Assembly (NCBI RefSeq): GCF_025362475.1
Contig: NZ_JANYGH010000078.1
Coordinates: forward strand, 1 to 64,000
DNA length: 64,000 nt
Direction of reading: 5' to 3'
DNA from: Mucilaginibacter sp.
GTDB taxonomy: Bacteria; Bacteroidota; Bacteroidia; Sphingobacteriales; Sphingobacteriaceae
Made by a program: the position numbers and the translations under genes. This document shows, in pieces, positions 63,412 to 64,000 of the stretch. The first letter of the stretch is position 1. Every line of letters starts with the position of its first letter. A model generated the notes under the pieces. It was not told the origin of the DNA, ran no database searches, and worked only from the letters and a program-made list of their open reading frames with translations.

Positions 63412-64000
63412 TTAGCAGAAGAGCCGGTTAAAAAATTTGGTGGGTGATTTTAAAAGATCCGCTTCAATTGATGAGGGGTTGACGCCTGCAAATTCATGGA
63501 AATCGCGTATGAGGTGCATCTGATCAAAATATCCGCATTCATTCGCAATGTTTATCCAGCTAATGCCAGGCTGTTGTTCTTTAATAATCCAGGCCTGGGC
63601 AAATCTTACCAAACGGGAAAAATGTTTGGGCGACAAGCCTATCCGTTGTTGAAATACCCTTTCAAATTGCCGGGTGCTTAAGCAGGCCTGGGATGCCAGC
63701 TGGTCTATTTTAAGTAATCCGCGTTCTTTTATAATCCGCGGAAATACACGATCAATGGGCAAGATCTGTTTTAGTTTTCCTGCACGCTTTAGCAGAAAGC
63801 CTTCAACAATCATTTTCATTTCGGAAAAAGAACCAGCTTCGCATAGTCTTTCGTTTATTTCGTTCATTTCATTTCCCAGCAGATCCAGCGCATCAAATGC
63901 ATCATTGCATAAAAGCTCATTCATTGGGATACCTAAAAAACGGTACAAGCCACCGGGCTGGAATCCCACCTTTACCATCAAATGATGCCCTCCCGGGATG
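63412..64000 (-). CDS. AraC-family transcription regulator, truncated by the window edge
   Basis: The visible C-terminal 196 residues include a double helix-turn-helix (LSTRQFERVFQQRIGLSPKHFSRLVRF ... GYFDQMHLIRDFHEFAGVNPSS), typical of AraC regulators. The frame stays open to the right end (…PGGHHLMVKVGFQPGGLYRF), so the N-terminal ligand-binding part lies beyond the window. The TTG at 63981 is not the true start. Confidence 0.88.
   Translation of the reverse strand, partial: IPGGHHLMVKVGFQPGGLYRFLGIPMNELLCNDAFDALDLLGNEMNEINERLCEAGSFSEMKMIVEGFLLKRAGKLKQILPIDRVFPRIIKERGLLKIDQLASQACLSTRQFERVFQQRIGLSPKHFSRLVRFAQAWIIKEQQPGISWINIANECGYFDQMHLIRDFHEFAGVNPSSIEADLLKSPTKFFNRLFC

Overview
The window looks like chromosome of a Bacteroidota bacterium of the family Sphingobacteriaceae, most like Mucilaginibacter or Pedobacter. 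Evidence: two SusC/SusD pairs, one with a FecR anti-sigma and ECF sigma; a short primary sigma factor of the Bacteroidota type; promoter boxes of the TAnnTTTG type; weak Shine-Dalgarno sequences; HYC_CC_PP and heavy-metal-binding (HMBD) proteins; and several families of dispersed palindromic repeats. The genus is an inference from protein style, since no search was run.

Layout. 0.4-11 kb: a GH20 beta-N-acetylhexosaminidase flanked by repeat clusters, thymidine kinase, a lone receiver domain, a FecA-like TonB receptor with a small membrane protein, a GH13 lipoprotein and a cold-shock protein. 11.4-24 kb: primary sigma factor, an AsmA-like protein, several oxidoreductases, homocysteine methyltransferase, and an SDR plus 2-oxoglutarate dioxygenase pair with cysteine-starvation-like control signals. 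23.7-30.7 kb: a SusD-SusC-FecR/sigma locus. 30.9-35.5 kb: an LtaS-like membrane enzyme, a second AsmA-like protein and an apparently orphan bacterial STING protein beside tRNA-Gly. 36-43 kb: a SAM-I riboswitch heading a TlpA-SusC-SusD-tRNA-Cys-PIG-L deacetylase region. 43-51 kb: a Cus-type copper/silver efflux operon in which CusA is split in two. 51-57 kb: two SDRs, an Lrp regulator, a PLP cysteine synthase and a two-piece DsbD. 57-64 kb: a LacI-controlled hexonate locus (uxaB, uxaA and an LgoD-like dehydrogenase), an NTF2-like protein and a truncated AraC regulator.

Main points of interest. (1) The 222-residue protein at 34879-35547 has two N-terminal membrane segments and a STING-like domain, yet no CD-NTase cyclase gene lies in the window, so it is not in an ordinary CBASS operon. 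(2) Three copies of a 19-base dyad (GTCTAY...TAGAN) sit at a near-fixed distance upstream of TAnnTTTG-like boxes. They precede the SDR, the dioxygenase leader and the SAM-I riboswitch. Two very short cysteine-ended reading frames (one ending CSCCC) lie in the same transcription units. Together these suggest a local sulfur-limitation regulon with cysteine attenuation. (3) CusA is broken at an ATGA overlap in a cytosolic loop. (4) tRNA-Cys appears to carry a bulged base in its acceptor stem.
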